From a virus, in IMG/VR virus record IMGVR_UViG_3300013120_000030, positions 62,001 to 126,000 of that record: a stretch of 64,000 bases of DNA; one strand, 5' to 3'. Position 1 is the stretch's first letter, and each line of letters begins with the position of its first letter. This document shows positions 9,548 through 20,232 of this stretch, piece by piece. The notes under the pieces were generated by a model. The model did no database searches. It saw only the letters and a program-made list of their open reading frames with translations, and was not told the origin of the DNA. The translations under genes and the position numbers were made by a program.

Positions 9548-10216
9548 ATGAAAATGTTCAAACAATGCTCTAAGTGTGGAGAGGTAAAAGAGTTAAGTGA
9601 GTTTAATAAAAAGAAAGATGGTAAGTTTGGTGTCCAAACTATGTGTAGAATGTGTAGAAGAGATTATAGAAAAAGGAACTATAATAAGGAAAAGAACGCA
9701 TCACAATGTCGTAACTACAGACTTAATAATATTGATAAGTTTAAGTCTTATGATAAACTTTATTATATAAATAATAAGTCTTTGTGTAATAAAAGATCAA
9801 AAGAATACTATGAATCTAATAAAGATAGGTTAAAACTGATGCAAAAAAATAATAGATCTCATATAAATGCTAGCAGGAAACAACGTTATATCAATGATAC
9901 TGGATACAGAATAGAATGTAATATAAGAAGTAGAATCTTTGGATCATTGAATGGATTAAATAAATTCACATCTACAAGAGAACTAATAGGTTGTACAATA
10001 GATGAACTCAAAACGCATCTTCAGTCTACAGCTATTGTTAATGGTTACAAAGACTTCGATATTAATAGCTACTTAGGACAAGATTATCATATAGATCATG
10101 TACGTCCATGTTCATCTTTTAATCTTGAAGACGAAGAAGAACAACAAAAGTGTTTCCATTATACTAATCTTCAGATTCTTTCTGCTGAAGAAAACCTTAA
10201 AAAAAGTAATAAGTAG
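9548..10216 (+). CDS. Free-standing HNH homing endonuclease
   Basis: This 222-residue protein opens with a CxxC...CxxC zinc ribbon (CSKCGEV at 7-13 and CRMC at 33-36), typical of phage HNH endonucleases. The linker is Asn/Lys/Tyr-rich. The C-terminal HNH-type core has DYHIDHVRPCSSF, with the His-Ile-Asp-His pair as metal and catalytic residues, and ends NLQILSAEENLKK, where the last conserved Asn of such domains sits. It is inserted between the small virion-module gene (its ATG directly follows that stop) and the hub gene. Bases 9848-10080 are nearly identical to part of the HNH gene at 33124, showing recent copying or recombination between the two. Confidence 0.88.
   Translation: MKMFKQCSKCGEVKELSEFNKKKDGKFGVQTMCRMCRRDYRKRNYNKEKNASQCRNYRLNNIDKFKSYDKLYYINNKSLCNKRSKEYYESNKDRLKLMQKNNRSHINASRKQRYINDTGYRIECNIRSRIFGSLNGLNKFTSTRELIGCTIDELKTHLQSTAIVNGYKDFDINSYLGQDYHIDHVRPCSSFNLEDEEEQQKCFHYTNLQILSAEENLKKSNK
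9848..10080 (+). repeat. Duplicated HNH coding segment, copy 1
   Basis: Bases 9848-9934 match 33397-33483 exactly (87 bp). Bases 9987-10080 match 33536-33629 with one C/T difference at 10048. The offset is a constant 23549 with no indel, while the sequence between the two blocks has diverged. The blocks encode the conserved central and HNH-proximal parts of both endonucleases. Confidence 0.9.
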
Positions 10217-10224
10217 GAGACTTC

Positions 10225-13200
10225 ATGGCAGTAGAAAGATATCATTTTAATAGTTCAGCAACATCAGACCTATCAGAAGTGTCTTATAACCAATTATCAA
10301 AGTATCTTAAGTTAAAGTTACACGAAGTAGAAAAGACTTCTGAGAAAGAAAGTAATCATACTGTGGTAATGGAAGACCTTAGTCAAGATCCAAATCCTGT
10401 ATGGTTATCACAGTATAATGTAGAAATTCTAAAAGAGATAAGAAAGACTTTATTCGAAGATCTTGAGATAACAAAACCGCCTAGTCTTAATAGTGGTAGA
10501 GAAACTTTATCGATGCTCGATGCTCCTCTTCCTGGTGATGTACTTATTATAAATAAATCAAATCCTGATACTAGTAAACAATACACTATTATTACATCGA
10601 TTGATAGTGGTGGACGCGTGTATACGTTTCCAGCTACATCAGAAGTAGATCTACGATATGTTACTCATGTTTATAGATTCGATATTCTCTCAGATGATAA
10701 TGCAGCAGAGATTATATCTAAGATGAATCAAACAATTGAAGACGCAGCTATCCTTCCGAAACCGAGAATGTCTGTCGATATAAATGTTCCTGTGTACACA
10801 GAAGAACCTCGTGGATTATTACAGATAGGTGATATTAAATTCTTAATAGCTCCTACTCAAATGAGTTTTACTACACAGAACGGTTATCAACACTTTCCTA
10901 CTGTTAGAACTAAAGGTAATCCTAAACTTCCTACGTTAGCAGAGACTAAGTCTTTAAATTTTACGTTAATATTCCCTAATACAGAAGCTATTAATAATCA
11001 GTTGGTTCCTTTATATGCTATGTTTAAAAGGACTCCGTTCGTGAATCTTTATAACAGAGATATATCTGAATTTTACAGTACTATAAGAAATAGAGATACT
11101 AAGTATATACCTGTAGCTCTTGAATCTATCACAGTAGAATCTGTTACTGGATTTCCTAATACTCTACAAGCTAATATAACTGTCTTACCTTTCCAACACA
11201 AAGGTGTAGGAGAAACATTTGAAGCGTTAAAGACATTTGGAGATGTAAAATCTCAACAATACTTAAAGCGAGATATATCAGAAGGTAGGGTAGTAGAACA
11301 AATTGAAGCAAGATTAGAGAACAGAGAAGCTACACCACACTCTAACAATATGCTTACAAATGTTATACACTCGTCTGATAACTTCGAGAAAAGTGAACCT
11401 TTCAGAGCTTTTTATCAATCGTTAATAGCAGAAAGAAAGTATGTAGAAAATGACCTAGGTGAGATAGTATATAAAACAGATGGTAGTTCTATCCCTCTTT
11501 CTACGTTCAGACCTAAACATATAGAGAATCAGTTACATTACTATTCGGCTCAGGCTAATAAGAAGAATATGACTTTCACATATGAGTTTATACCTCAGAA
11601 TCTTAGAGAGTTTTCAGATGATCTTCGTGCATTAAGAAAACAAGAGATAACTACTCTAGGTAGTGAGACAGCGGAGATGTTAAAGATTATTACTAGTAGA
11701 GATTCTAAGTTTAAAAACTTCATGAGAGAAGCGCTTATTAATAGACAAACATTCTACGATCAGATAGGAAATCATTTTAAAAAAGCTGAGAGGTATATAC
11801 ATGATTTCTTAGGTTTTCATAGAATTAATATTGATTCAAGTCCTGGTCCAGAGATTACTAATCTCCTAGAGTTACTACTAGAAGTGGGTGCTCATCAGTT
11901 TCCAGTAACCGCATGGGTAACAGGAACAGGAAGAGGAGTAGTATCTACCACTGCCGATCTTATAAAGAATGTATCAGATGGTAACTATTCACTTGGTAAT
12001 ACAAGTGGAGAAGAATTACTAAATATTTTAAATGGTGTTATGACATGGTATGAAGGGCCTGACGAAACACGACGGTTAGGTGCTGTGGATGCTAATACTT
12101 TATCGGATATTATATCTGACCAGATATTAGATTATCTTGATGCAGTATCTGACTCTAAAGAAAACGGTGAGTCTGAAAAAGAAAAGTGGGCACAGTTCTT
12201 TGATCGTTTCTTTAAAGCGTTTGTAGATCCATCTATTATAAGAAATTTATCTGCAGGTCAAGAGATCGTAGCTTTTAAGACAGAGAGAGATATTATAGAG
12301 ATAGACAATGTTAACGATGTGGTTAATGGTTGGGGACTACAGTTTTCTAATAAGCTTGTTCCTATACATCTTAACGGTTTTCAATTTCCTTATTATCAAC
12401 ACGTTGGATGCGATGATGTCAATATCTTTCTTAATATAAAGTCTATACAAGGAGGCCGAGATCAAGGTCTTAAAGAGAGACTGTCTTTATTAAATGAAAG
12501 ATTACATACTACAACAAAGATTGTTACATACAATGCGCCTGAGTTAATAACTCACTTAGATCCAAGATTAAGTGTTAGTGTACAAGGTAATGATCTTGGA
12601 CATATATTTAATGTATTCGGTATAAGAAAAGTTGTTTATAATGGTAGTAATGTATCAAGTGTGGAAGGTAAACCTGATTGTTGGTCTATTAATCTTAATC
12701 TTACCCAGGCTAACTTTACTTTAAAAGATTATCAGTCTATCGTAGTAAAGAAGTCTATATCCGGAATAGAAGATGAGGTCGCTAACTTACTACTTAGATC
12801 TAGAATAACTCCAGATGGAGGTATAGAGGTAATAGATTACAAGGTTAATACTGACAGATTAAAAGATTTAGATTCTGTATCACCTGAAGCTACAAAAGGA
12901 TTTGTGGGTAAGTACTTTGGAGATTGGGCAAAGTCTATGATACCTAATAGTACTAAGGATCTAGTTATTCCAAAAGAGTATGTTATAGGTTCTCCAGATA
13001 ATACTAATATATTCGGAGATGCCTCATTAAGTGGTGAGCAGACAAGACGTATTAATAATATGATCATGTCTATGACTTTCTATAAACGTTTTATCCAAGA
13101 AGCTTATGAACAATGGCGTGGTACACAAAAGGATTCTGAACAAGAAGCAGGATTTGAAGTAGATGATAACTTCGATGGTGCTCATAAGAATAGTCCTGAT

Positions 13201-16200
13201 AAAGAGGATAGGAACTCAAGGATAGGTAAAGCTTTACAATATATGACCTTATTATTTAATCCTGGATCTAACAATGATAAATGGATAATACAAGAGGTTA
13301 AGAATGAATCTGACACGGTTAGACTTAATAAGTCATTAGGTGATCTAAAGATAAAGACTATATACAAAGGTATTGTAAATGATATGGACAATCTACATTA
13401 TCAACACGCTGGTGTTTTAATGCAAGGTGCCGAAAGAGCAAGAGGTTACTGGGAAATACTATGGTATGATCTTAGAAATAATAGTTCAGGTTTTATAGCA
13501 GGAACAATATTCGGTGCATTACTATGTTATCTAGCAGGAGCAGGAACGTTTGTATGGACTGTATTCACCGGTATAGCAAGCTTACTAGGATTCGGTATAC
13601 CTGGAGTCAAGACAGGTAAAGAAGCTGCTGTAGCAGCCACGTTTGACATTTTATCAGAGTCATTACCTTCATTAATGAACGGTATTAAATCTTCTGTTGT
13701 ACAAGATATGGTAAATAATATTATTAGAGATCCTGTTGCTAGAAGAAAGTTCTTTGATAATAAATATGAAGATATTGTCGGTGAGATATATTCTAGCGAT
13801 GGTATGAACTGTTACGAAGACTTTGATATACCTACAAATTTTCTTGCTGGTTACACAGATGCTAATAATGATCCATTAGGTATAAAGTTTTCACCAGACT
13901 TCTATCTTTTCGATAAAGACTTTACTGGTATAGAAAAGTATTCTTATGTTAATCAGTTCATAGACACTACATCTAGGATGGCCAAGCTCGCTTTACAGTT
14001 AACTCTTGAAGAAAATAAAGAAGTTATAGAAAAGTTAAAGCAAGTAGAAGAATTAATATTCGATGCATCAGAACTAGATAGTGTTGTTAAGCGTCAACTT
14101 TACGATGAAGTATCAATGACAACAGATGGTGGAACTAATACACAAACTAATCAGACTATTGAAAGCGACATAAATAATAAGTTAGAAGAACTCAAGGACG
14201 TATATGTTCATCTTGCTCTTGATCAAAGAAATAATAAAGTTAATCCTGATGCACAGAAATTAAACCTAATGAGATCTGCTAGGAATAAGAGAGTATTAGA
14301 GTTAAAAGTTATTCAAACAGCTATCAATCTCGCTCTTGCTGGATCAAAATTAGACACAGATCATGGTAAAGATAAGTATTCAGGAACTAATCAACCAGCT
14401 TATTTATCAGACGACAAATCGTTGATAAGTGATACAAGGCTAAGAAGTTCCTTAGAAGGCGCGTCGTATCAACAACTAAGGAAGATGGCAGATCTTATAA
14501 GAAAATACTTTAGACATTATACTAACGAAGAACAAATGAAACACGAAGAAGTTATCAATAAAGATACACCAAGTATACGTTTTTTCGAAGAGACTGTATA
14601 CACTCTTGTTACACAGTTAATAATCTTAGGAGATGCTATAGCTGAGTTCGAATCTGGTAATCTTACTGTTACGTCATTATTAACCGACATACCTGAGATG
14701 GGATTACTAGATTGGTATAACTGGAGAAATATAGATGATATCAATGATAAGAAAATATCTTTAATGAGTGACTTCTTAGAAGAAGACACTAATAGAACTC
14801 GTGGGTATAACCAAAAAATGTTTCCTACATTTAAGGTATTCTTTGTAGAAGAAGATGGTAAGACTATAAGCGTAGATGACTACTACGCTTATAACGCTGT
14901 ACAGTCTATAGACATTATTAAGAATAAGTATTCAGCATCTTCTACCGCTGTTATAAAATTAGGTAACGTATACGGTAATCTTACTAATAAGATATCTTTA
15001 ATGAAAGAATCTGATCAGATTCTAGACATACTTCTTAACCAAAGAGATAATAGAATATTCTTAGGAAGTCTAGATATTAAGCCAGGTGTTAAGATAATAG
15101 TAAAAATGGGATACGGAGCTAATGATAGAGATCTTAAGATAGTTTTTATCGGTAAGGTAGTAGAGATGAGTGCTGGTCCTATCACTGAGTTAGTAGCTCA
15201 ATCTTACGGTGCACAATTATCACATGAGATTACTAAGATGCACTTTGGAGTTCTTAACTCTAGAAAAGAACATGGAGATATAGCATCAGCTGTTTTAGAC
15301 GCTATACCATCATTAGATGGTCTAGGTAAACCATCACTCTTAGGATTAAATCCAGTTAATTATAGTGGAAGACGTAGCGCTTTCTATGATGGAACATTGT
15401 TTGATAGATTCTTAATGTCTAATATAACTACAAGAGTTAATACCACGTTGTTTCAAGAAGATAATCCTAGAGATGAGAACATATACCTTCCGGTGGATCT
15501 GATACCTGATATTACAAAGAACGTTACATTCGACTGGATAGTTTATAATCAAACAGTATGGCAAGCTTTACATGAGTTAAGTCTTTATCACGATAATACT
15601 ATTCCTATTATAAGACCTTATAATGATGGTATGTTCTCTACGTTGGATGACGCAAGAGAAACTATTGTAGTAGGTAAGAAGAGTGGGTGGTATAAACACA
15701 CAGATGCATTCAGATATACTACAAGAGATATCGATAAACTAGGTAACCTTATAGATGATTGGAACACTAAGTACTGGAAGTTCTTAATGGAATTAAGACA
15801 GAAGATACAGAAAACTAGAACTTTACTAATAGATGCACCATCTGGCCAAGCAGCTCCAAAAGATGTAATTCTTGCCGAGTACCTTGTTCAAGAAGGATTA
15901 ATGAAGAAGGAAGTTCAAGAAGTAAGGAAGACTGGTATTGATGTTACTGTTACTATTACTAATTACTATCCAAGAGGCAAGTTAAAGAATTTACTTGTAG
16001 GTCTGTCTAGTAAACAGTTAGCTCTCGTAGTTACTAAAGCTATAGAAGATAATGCTCCTCAGGTAGACACTAGAAATCTTGGTACTATGCAATTACTCGT
16101 AGACACTGTAGCTAGAGTTGTTCCAGGTATATGGGAAACTACAGCTAACAAACTAAGAACTTCTATATTAAAAGTAGGATTCAATGAAGCTATAAGTGAT

Positions 16201-17628
16201 AGAAAAGCTGACGAAGTTATCGTCATGGAAAGTAGAGTATTTCAAAGAGCTAATTCTAGTCCAGGCACACCAACTGTTACTATAAGACATTCTATATTTG
16301 ATGTTATACTTAACTTTGGTAGTGTGCCTCGACGATATGAGAATTTTGTACAAAGACTTAATGATCTTAAGCCTTATCAATTCTTAGGTGTGTCTGCTAA
16401 GGAGTTAGATAATAATCAAGATAAATTTGTTAACGATCCAAGATATAGAAAGATTCAACGTCAACATTTAATAACAGATACTAGTGATATTATATCTAAC
16501 GAGATAGTCTTATCTGAAGATTTTAACAACGCCGTGAAGGTATACTATTTATCAGAACCTAAGTTTTATACAGACTTAGGAAGTATAAGTGCTGATGATC
16601 AAGAGAAGTTATCATGGGACACTGTTAAAGCTTTTGGAGATACAAGAGATACAGACGTACGACTTCTAGAAACTTATCAGAAGAACATAGATACAAACTG
16701 GTATGAGATACGAAAGTACAATGAGGAAGTTCTTGGTAAATATAGTACTATGTATAAGAAGAATAGAGAGTCAGATAATCAAAATAATAAGAACTATAAG
16801 ATTACAATGAACGAATTACCATCTTACAAGAAAGTTGGTATTAATCTTCTTATACGAGAAGTTGAAAAGATGTATAGAGGTAATATAACTATTATAGGAA
16901 ATCCAGCTATAGAACCGATGGACATTGTTCATATAGAAGATTCTATGAATAACATGGATGGACCTATAGAGATAGAAGAAGTTATACATTCATTCTCTCC
17001 CACAACCGGGTACACGACTACACTTACTCCTTCGTTAATAACATACGATAGAGATCCTATAGCTATGAGTGATCTTAGTGTTATACATAGAATACTTACA
17101 ACTGCTGAAAGTAAGAGAAGTTCTACAAGGATGTGGGCATTCGCACAAGCAACTGCGGCTGGTATAGCTTCGACGTTCGCTATTGCTGACATAGTAGGTG
17201 GAACAAAAATAGGTGGTATTATGACACTTATAGGTACTGTTCCTGCTATGGCATCTTCGTTGTGGAATATGGTTGTAGGTGTAGAGAAAAGATATAACAA
17301 GTTCATATACGATCATATGGCAAATGTGTTCGGACGTGATTGTATAAACTTCTCAGCTTTACACTACAAAGATAAACCTTATATGACAGGTTTTGGTGGT
17401 GTAGACTACACTAATATAAAGACATTAATAAATCACCAATGGCAAGGTCTTGGGGTTATAGAAAGATTAGCAACATCTAATGATGTAGAAGGTAAGTGGA
17501 TTGAAAACTCAACATTCTCTAAAGATTTACCAGTATTTAAATATCTTCTTCAGGAAGATGTACCAGTTGTTGGTAAACCGTTATACTATATAATGAAATT
17601 CTTTGGAAACGATTCATGGGGACAATAG
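10225..17628 (+). CDS. Giant baseplate hub-like protein (2467 aa)
   Basis: The C-terminal third has the features of contractile-tail hub proteins (gp27/gpD type). Around residues 1590-1680 there is a beta-rich domain (IKPGVKIIVKMGYG...IVFIGKVVEMSAG). Around 2220-2275 is the characteristic end, with GNPAIEPMDIVHIED and GPIEIEEVIHSFSPTTGYTT. The N-terminal half has beta-domains (about 200-330) that may be distal-tail-like, and helical linkers. Two long hydrophobic stretches are unusual for a hub: about 1090-1130 (FIAGTIFGALLCYLAGAG) and 2305-2350 (an Ala/Gly/Ile-rich segment). These could insert into the host membrane during ejection. The ribosome binding site is TAGGAG. Genes for spike-like, gp25-like and J-like proteins follow immediately, which supports the hub role. 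No lytic domain was recognised. Confidence 0.68.
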   Translation: MAVERYHFNSSATSDLSEVSYNQLSKYLKLKLHEVEKTSEKESNHTVVMEDLSQDPNPVWLSQYNVEILKEIRKTLFEDLEITKPPSLNSGRETLSMLDAPLPGDVLIINKSNPDTSKQYTIITSIDSGGRVYTFPATSEVDLRYVTHVYRFDILSDDNAAEIISKMNQTIEDAAILPKPRMSVDINVPVYTEEPRGLLQIGDIKFLIAPTQMSFTTQNGYQHFPTVRTKGNPKLPTLAETKSLNFTLIFPNTEAINNQLVPLYAMFKRTPFVNLYNRDISEFYSTIRNRDTKYIPVALESITVESVTGFPNTLQANITVLPFQHKGVGETFEALKTFGDVKSQQYLKRDISEGRVVEQIEARLENREATPHSNNMLTNVIHSSDNFEKSEPFRAFYQSLIAERKYVENDLGEIVYKTDGSSIPLSTFRPKHIENQLHYYSAQANKKNMTFTYEFIPQNLREFSDDLRALRKQEITTLGSETAEMLKIITSRDSKFKNFMREALINRQTFYDQIGNHFKKAERYIHDFLGFHRINIDSSPGPEITNLLELLLEVGAHQFPVTAWVTGTGRGVVSTTADLIKNVSDGNYSLGNTSGEELLNILNGVMTWYEGPDETRRLGAVDANTLSDIISDQILDYLDAVSDSKENGESEKEKWAQFFDRFFKAFVDPSIIRNLSAGQEIVAFKTERDIIEIDNVNDVVNGWGLQFSNKLVPIHLNGFQFPYYQHVGCDDVNIFLNIKSIQGGRDQGLKERLSLLNERLHTTTKIVTYNAPELITHLDPRLSVSVQGNDLGHIFNVFGIRKVVYNGSNVSSVEGKPDCWSINLNLTQANFTLKDYQSIVVKKSISGIEDEVANLLLRSRITPDGGIEVIDYKVNTDRLKDLDSVSPEATKGFVGKYFGDWAKSMIPNSTKDLVIPKEYVIGSPDNTNIFGDASLSGEQTRRINNMIMSMTFYKRFIQEAYEQWRGTQKDSEQEAGFEVDDNFDGAHKNSPDKEDRNSRIGKALQYMTLLFNPGSNNDKWIIQEVKNESDTVRLNKSLGDLKIKTIYKGIVNDMDNLHYQHAGVLMQGAERARGYWEILWYDLRNNSSGFIAGTIFGALLCYLAGAGTFVWTVFTGIASLLGFGIPGVKTGKEAAVAATFDILSESLPSLMNGIKSSVVQDMVNNIIRDPVARRKFFDNKYEDIVGEIYSSDGMNCYEDFDIPTNFLAGYTDANNDPLGIKFSPDFYLFDKDFTGIEKYSYVNQFIDTTSRMAKLALQLTLEENKEVIEKLKQVEELIFDASELDSVVKRQLYDEVSMTTDGGTNTQTNQTIESDINNKLEELKDVYVHLALDQRNNKVNPDAQKLNLMRSARNKRVLELKVIQTAINLALAGSKLDTDHGKDKYSGTNQPAYLSDDKSLISDTRLRSSLEGASYQQLRKMADLIRKYFRHYTNEEQMKHEEVINKDTPSIRFFEETVYTLVTQLIILGDAIAEFESGNLTVTSLLTDIPEMGLLDWYNWRNIDDINDKKISLMSDFLEEDTNRTRGYNQKMFPTFKVFFVEEDGKTISVDDYYAYNAVQSIDIIKNKYSASSTAVIKLGNVYGNLTNKISLMKESDQILDILLNQRDNRIFLGSLDIKPGVKIIVKMGYGANDRDLKIVFIGKVVEMSAGPITELVAQSYGAQLSHEITKMHFGVLNSRKEHGDIASAVLDAIPSLDGLGKPSLLGLNPVNYSGRRSAFYDGTLFDRFLMSNITTRVNTTLFQEDNPRDENIYLPVDLIPDITKNVTFDWIVYNQTVWQALHELSLYHDNTIPIIRPYNDGMFSTLDDARETIVVGKKSGWYKHTDAFRYTTRDIDKLGNLIDDWNTKYWKFLMELRQKIQKTRTLLIDAPSGQAAPKDVILAEYLVQEGLMKKEVQEVRKTGIDVTVTITNYYPRGKLKNLLVGLSSKQLALVVTKAIEDNAPQVDTRNLGTMQLLVDTVARVVPGIWETTANKLRTSILKVGFNEAISDRKADEVIVMESRVFQRANSSPGTPTVTIRHSIFDVILNFGSVPRRYENFVQRLNDLKPYQFLGVSAKELDNNQDKFVNDPRYRKIQRQHLITDTSDIISNEIVLSEDFNNAVKVYYLSEPKFYTDLGSISADDQEKLSWDTVKAFGDTRDTDVRLLETYQKNIDTNWYEIRKYNEEVLGKYSTMYKKNRESDNQNNKNYKITMNELPSYKKVGINLLIREVEKMYRGNITIIGNPAIEPMDIVHIEDSMNNMDGPIEIEEVIHSFSPTTGYTTTLTPSLITYDRDPIAMSDLSVIHRILTTAESKRSSTRMWAFAQATAAGIASTFAIADIVGGTKIGGIMTLIGTVPAMASSLWNMVVGVEKRYNKFIYDHMANVFGRDCINFSALHYKDKPYMTGFGGVDYTNIKTLINHQWQGLGVIERLATSNDVEGKWIENSTFSKDLPVFKYLLQEDVPVVGKPLYYIMKFFGNDSWGQ

Positions 17629-17639
17629 AAAGGTAAGAA

Positions 17640-18455
17640 ATGGAATATTTAGAAAATAGTCAACTGAAGTTCTTTGTAGCAGAGATAGCTTCTAGTAACT
17701 ACTATAATCAAGAGCAGAATGTTATACGTATAAAACTGCCTATAGATGATACAACATATAAGTACTTTGATATGTACTTTATTCAAAGTGTCGATTTCCC
17801 TAACCCGGACGATCATCACGCCTTAGTTGCTACAAATCCTGATGTTATAACAGGCTTAAAGAATGCTATATTAGATGGAGACGATAGACTAGAATTAATG
17901 CCTGGTTATAAAGATCAACAGACACTAAACGAACAGATAACGTTCGGGTTTGTATGGTTAATTAATAAGAGACTTAAAACTTCTACAACAGGTTCTAATG
18001 ATGGTAGTGCGGGTATGCATAATCAGAACGCATCCTCTACAACAGATACATCCAAACTTAAGTATTCGATATCTCCATCGTTAGCTAGAGACTATACTAC
18101 TACACGAGGTAGTTCAAGAGACAACTATAATAACGAGAATATAGGTCTATTTATTACTGATAATTCTGTCACATTAAAGTCTTCTGAAGCTTCTCTAGTA
18201 TTAGGACCAGACGGTATGTCTTTACTAGGACCGAAATTTGAAAGTAATACAAAAGGCGGGAAAGGCATGATGGCAGACAATCCTTTCTGTGGATGGTTCC
18301 CATCTACGATAATGACTATACCGTTAGGTATAGAGTACATACCTAACTTTAACTATATTCTGAGTATAGGAAGTGCATGTCAACGACTTAATAAAGGGAT
18401 GGCTACAATAGGTAAGGTTACCAAGAATGTTACTAACTTTATAAGGAGAAAATAA
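17640..18455 (+). CDS. Putative baseplate spike / assembly protein (gpV-like)
   Basis: This 271-residue protein lies between the hub and the gp25-like gene, where gpV or gp5-type spike proteins usually sit. The N-terminal 80 residues are beta-rich and could form an OB-like barrel. A middle low-complexity segment (GSNDGSAGMHNQNASSTTDTS) precedes IGLFITDNSVTLKSSEASLVLGPDGMSL, a beta-repeat pattern common in spike stalks. The ribosome binding site is GAAAGG, eight bases before the ATG. The function rests on position and the repeat-like C-terminus, not on a catalytic motif. Confidence 0.5.
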   Translation: MEYLENSQLKFFVAEIASSNYYNQEQNVIRIKLPIDDTTYKYFDMYFIQSVDFPNPDDHHALVATNPDVITGLKNAILDGDDRLELMPGYKDQQTLNEQITFGFVWLINKRLKTSTTGSNDGSAGMHNQNASSTTDTSKLKYSISPSLARDYTTTRGSSRDNYNNENIGLFITDNSVTLKSSEASLVLGPDGMSLLGPKFESNTKGGKGMMADNPFCGWFPSTIMTIPLGIEYIPNFNYILSIGSACQRLNKGMATIGKVTKNVTNFIRRK

Positions 18456-18964
18456 TGGATTTATTCGGAGGACGAGTAGATGTACATATGTCTTATGATG
18501 GAGATCTAGAGTTTGAACAAGGCGATATCAAGTTGGTACGTGGTATAGATTATATAAAGCATCTTATATACAAGGTTCTTACAACAGAAAAAGGTGATTG
18601 GAAAATATATCCTCAAGAAGGTGGAAGTCCTGTAGTATTCTTAGGTGAACAAAACACTAGGGATACAGCTAAGTTACTAGAAGGACATTTAGTATCGTCA
18701 TTATCAGAATACGTTTTACCAGCTACAGTAGAAGCCAGAGTAGTTCCTATATCTCATGACTCAGTAAAGTGTTACGTTGATATTATTATATTAGGTCTTA
18801 CTATTGCACAAGTTCCATTTATGCTTGATTATATTAACGGTATAAAGTATGAAGACTTTGACGAGACAGTAGATACGGTAGTCGCATCTAAAGAGCACAG
18901 ACCGAACGATAATCGTTCGCTCACAAATCCTAATCCGTATCTAGATAGAATAAGGAGACAATAA
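18455..18964 (+). CDS. Baseplate wedge protein, gp25-like
   Basis: The 169-residue protein matches the gp25/gpW family. It has an early DLEFEQGDIKLVRGIDYIKHLIYKVLTTEKGDWKIYPQEG block: the family usually shows an I.qal...L.T..Ge....p.yG pattern in this place. A C-terminal beta sheet follows (VEARVVPISHDSVKCYVDIII). It would form part of the wedge that joins hub and sheath and nucleates sheath contraction. The ATG overlaps the preceding stop by one base and has AAGGAG upstream. The next gene is the J-like partner normally found beside it. Confidence 0.85.
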   Translation: MDLFGGRVDVHMSYDGDLEFEQGDIKLVRGIDYIKHLIYKVLTTEKGDWKIYPQEGGSPVVFLGEQNTRDTAKLLEGHLVSSLSEYVLPATVEARVVPISHDSVKCYVDIIILGLTIAQVPFMLDYINGIKYEDFDETVDTVVASKEHRPNDNRSLTNPNPYLDRIRRQ

Positions 18965-20229
18965 TGGCAACACGCAGAAACTTCATAGACGTACAGAATG
19001 ACGCAAAGTATAGGTTAGAGAACTTCACACCTGTAACATCTTTCGAGAATCTAAGTACTTCTATGACTCTTATAAATATACTTAGTAACGAGACAGAGAA
19101 GTTGTATGATGAAGCTGAGTATCTTTTCAGTATAAATGATATAACAAGAGCTTATGGTAGAGATCTCGATAATATAGGAAGGATTATAGGATCCGAACGA
19201 GGGGATGCTACCACATCTAATGATATGACATATACTAATTTCTATTTTTATCTTGACACGAGGTTAGGAATAGATATAGGTACGTTAATCGATAGAGTTT
19301 ATCCTACAAGTACTCACTATAATATTAGACAAAGATTAGAAGATCAAGGTTATATAGATAATAAAGATGTTCCTACTCAGTTAAAACTTCCTAGAGGTAT
19401 GTACGTGTCCAGCGACGATAGACGTATACTTTATACTACAGTTGAAGACGCTTATCTAACAAATGATTCTAACGAGGTATACGTTCCTGTCATAGCAACC
19501 GCTACAGGATCCGGACAGAATGTTGGAGCTAATGTTATTATAAAGCATTCTCTTAACGAGGTTAATATTATAAAAGATCTATCTAAGTATATACTTTGTA
19601 CTAATAGATTCCCTATTACAAACGGATCGAATACTGTAAGTGATGATGACTATAGATATAATATGTCTATTAGTAGAATAAACCTTGGTGCGAACGAGGT
19701 AGCTATACGACAAGCCGCTCTTTCTGTACCAGGTGTTAGAAACGTTCTGTTTGAGCGCGCAAGATTTGGTAATGGTACATTTAATCTTATAGTAGAAGGT
19801 GTTAGTCCTCTTGTATCAGAAGGTCTTGTTACTACAGTAAAAGAGAGAGTCCAAAGTATCGTAGGTGGAGACTCAGTATATGTTCACAGACCTGAGTACA
19901 TAGGCGTTGAACTGAACTTAGATCTTATTACAGAGGTAGGTACAGATACTGATCTGTTAAGAGAGACTGTTAGAAATGATATTATATCATATATAAATGA
20001 TACTACTATAGGCGGAAGACTTATATGGAACCAATTAGTAGATATTATTATAAGAGAGGGCGTTATAGACTTTGTTCTATCTTACTACAAGTTCGGAGAA
20101 TATGACATCTTTAACAAGATAAACCTTAACCAAATAGTATTAAGACCTTCTAATCAAGGTGCTAATTATAACGAGAAATTTTATATTGATGCGGGATTGT
20201 GTTCCATCTGTGTTAGGGAGCAGGGTTAA
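18964..20229 (+). CDS. Baseplate J-like wedge protein
   Basis: This 421-residue protein has the J/gp47/gp6-like layout. A helical N-terminus (MTLINILSNETEKLYDEAEYLF, RAYGRDLDNIGRIIG) reads as the usual 'L..la...G..R..g' segment. A central beta domain (VYVPVIATATGSGQNVGANVI) comes next. The conserved helix-turn part follows, NEVAIRQAALSVPGVRNVLFERARFGNGTFNLIVEG, where the family has A....pGV..v.v....G.v.v.v. It pairs with the gp25-like protein to build the wedge. The ribosome binding site is AAGGAG, and the ATG overlaps the preceding stop by one base. Confidence 0.88.
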   Translation: MATRRNFIDVQNDAKYRLENFTPVTSFENLSTSMTLINILSNETEKLYDEAEYLFSINDITRAYGRDLDNIGRIIGSERGDATTSNDMTYTNFYFYLDTRLGIDIGTLIDRVYPTSTHYNIRQRLEDQGYIDNKDVPTQLKLPRGMYVSSDDRRILYTTVEDAYLTNDSNEVYVPVIATATGSGQNVGANVIIKHSLNEVNIIKDLSKYILCTNRFPITNGSNTVSDDDYRYNMSISRINLGANEVAIRQAALSVPGVRNVLFERARFGNGTFNLIVEGVSPLVSEGLVTTVKERVQSIVGGDSVYVHRPEYIGVELNLDLITEVGTDTDLLRETVRNDIISYINDTTIGGRLIWNQLVDIIIREGVIDFVLSYYKFGEYDIFNKINLNQIVLRPSNQGANYNEKFYIDAGLCSICVREQG

Positions 20230-20232
20230 TGA

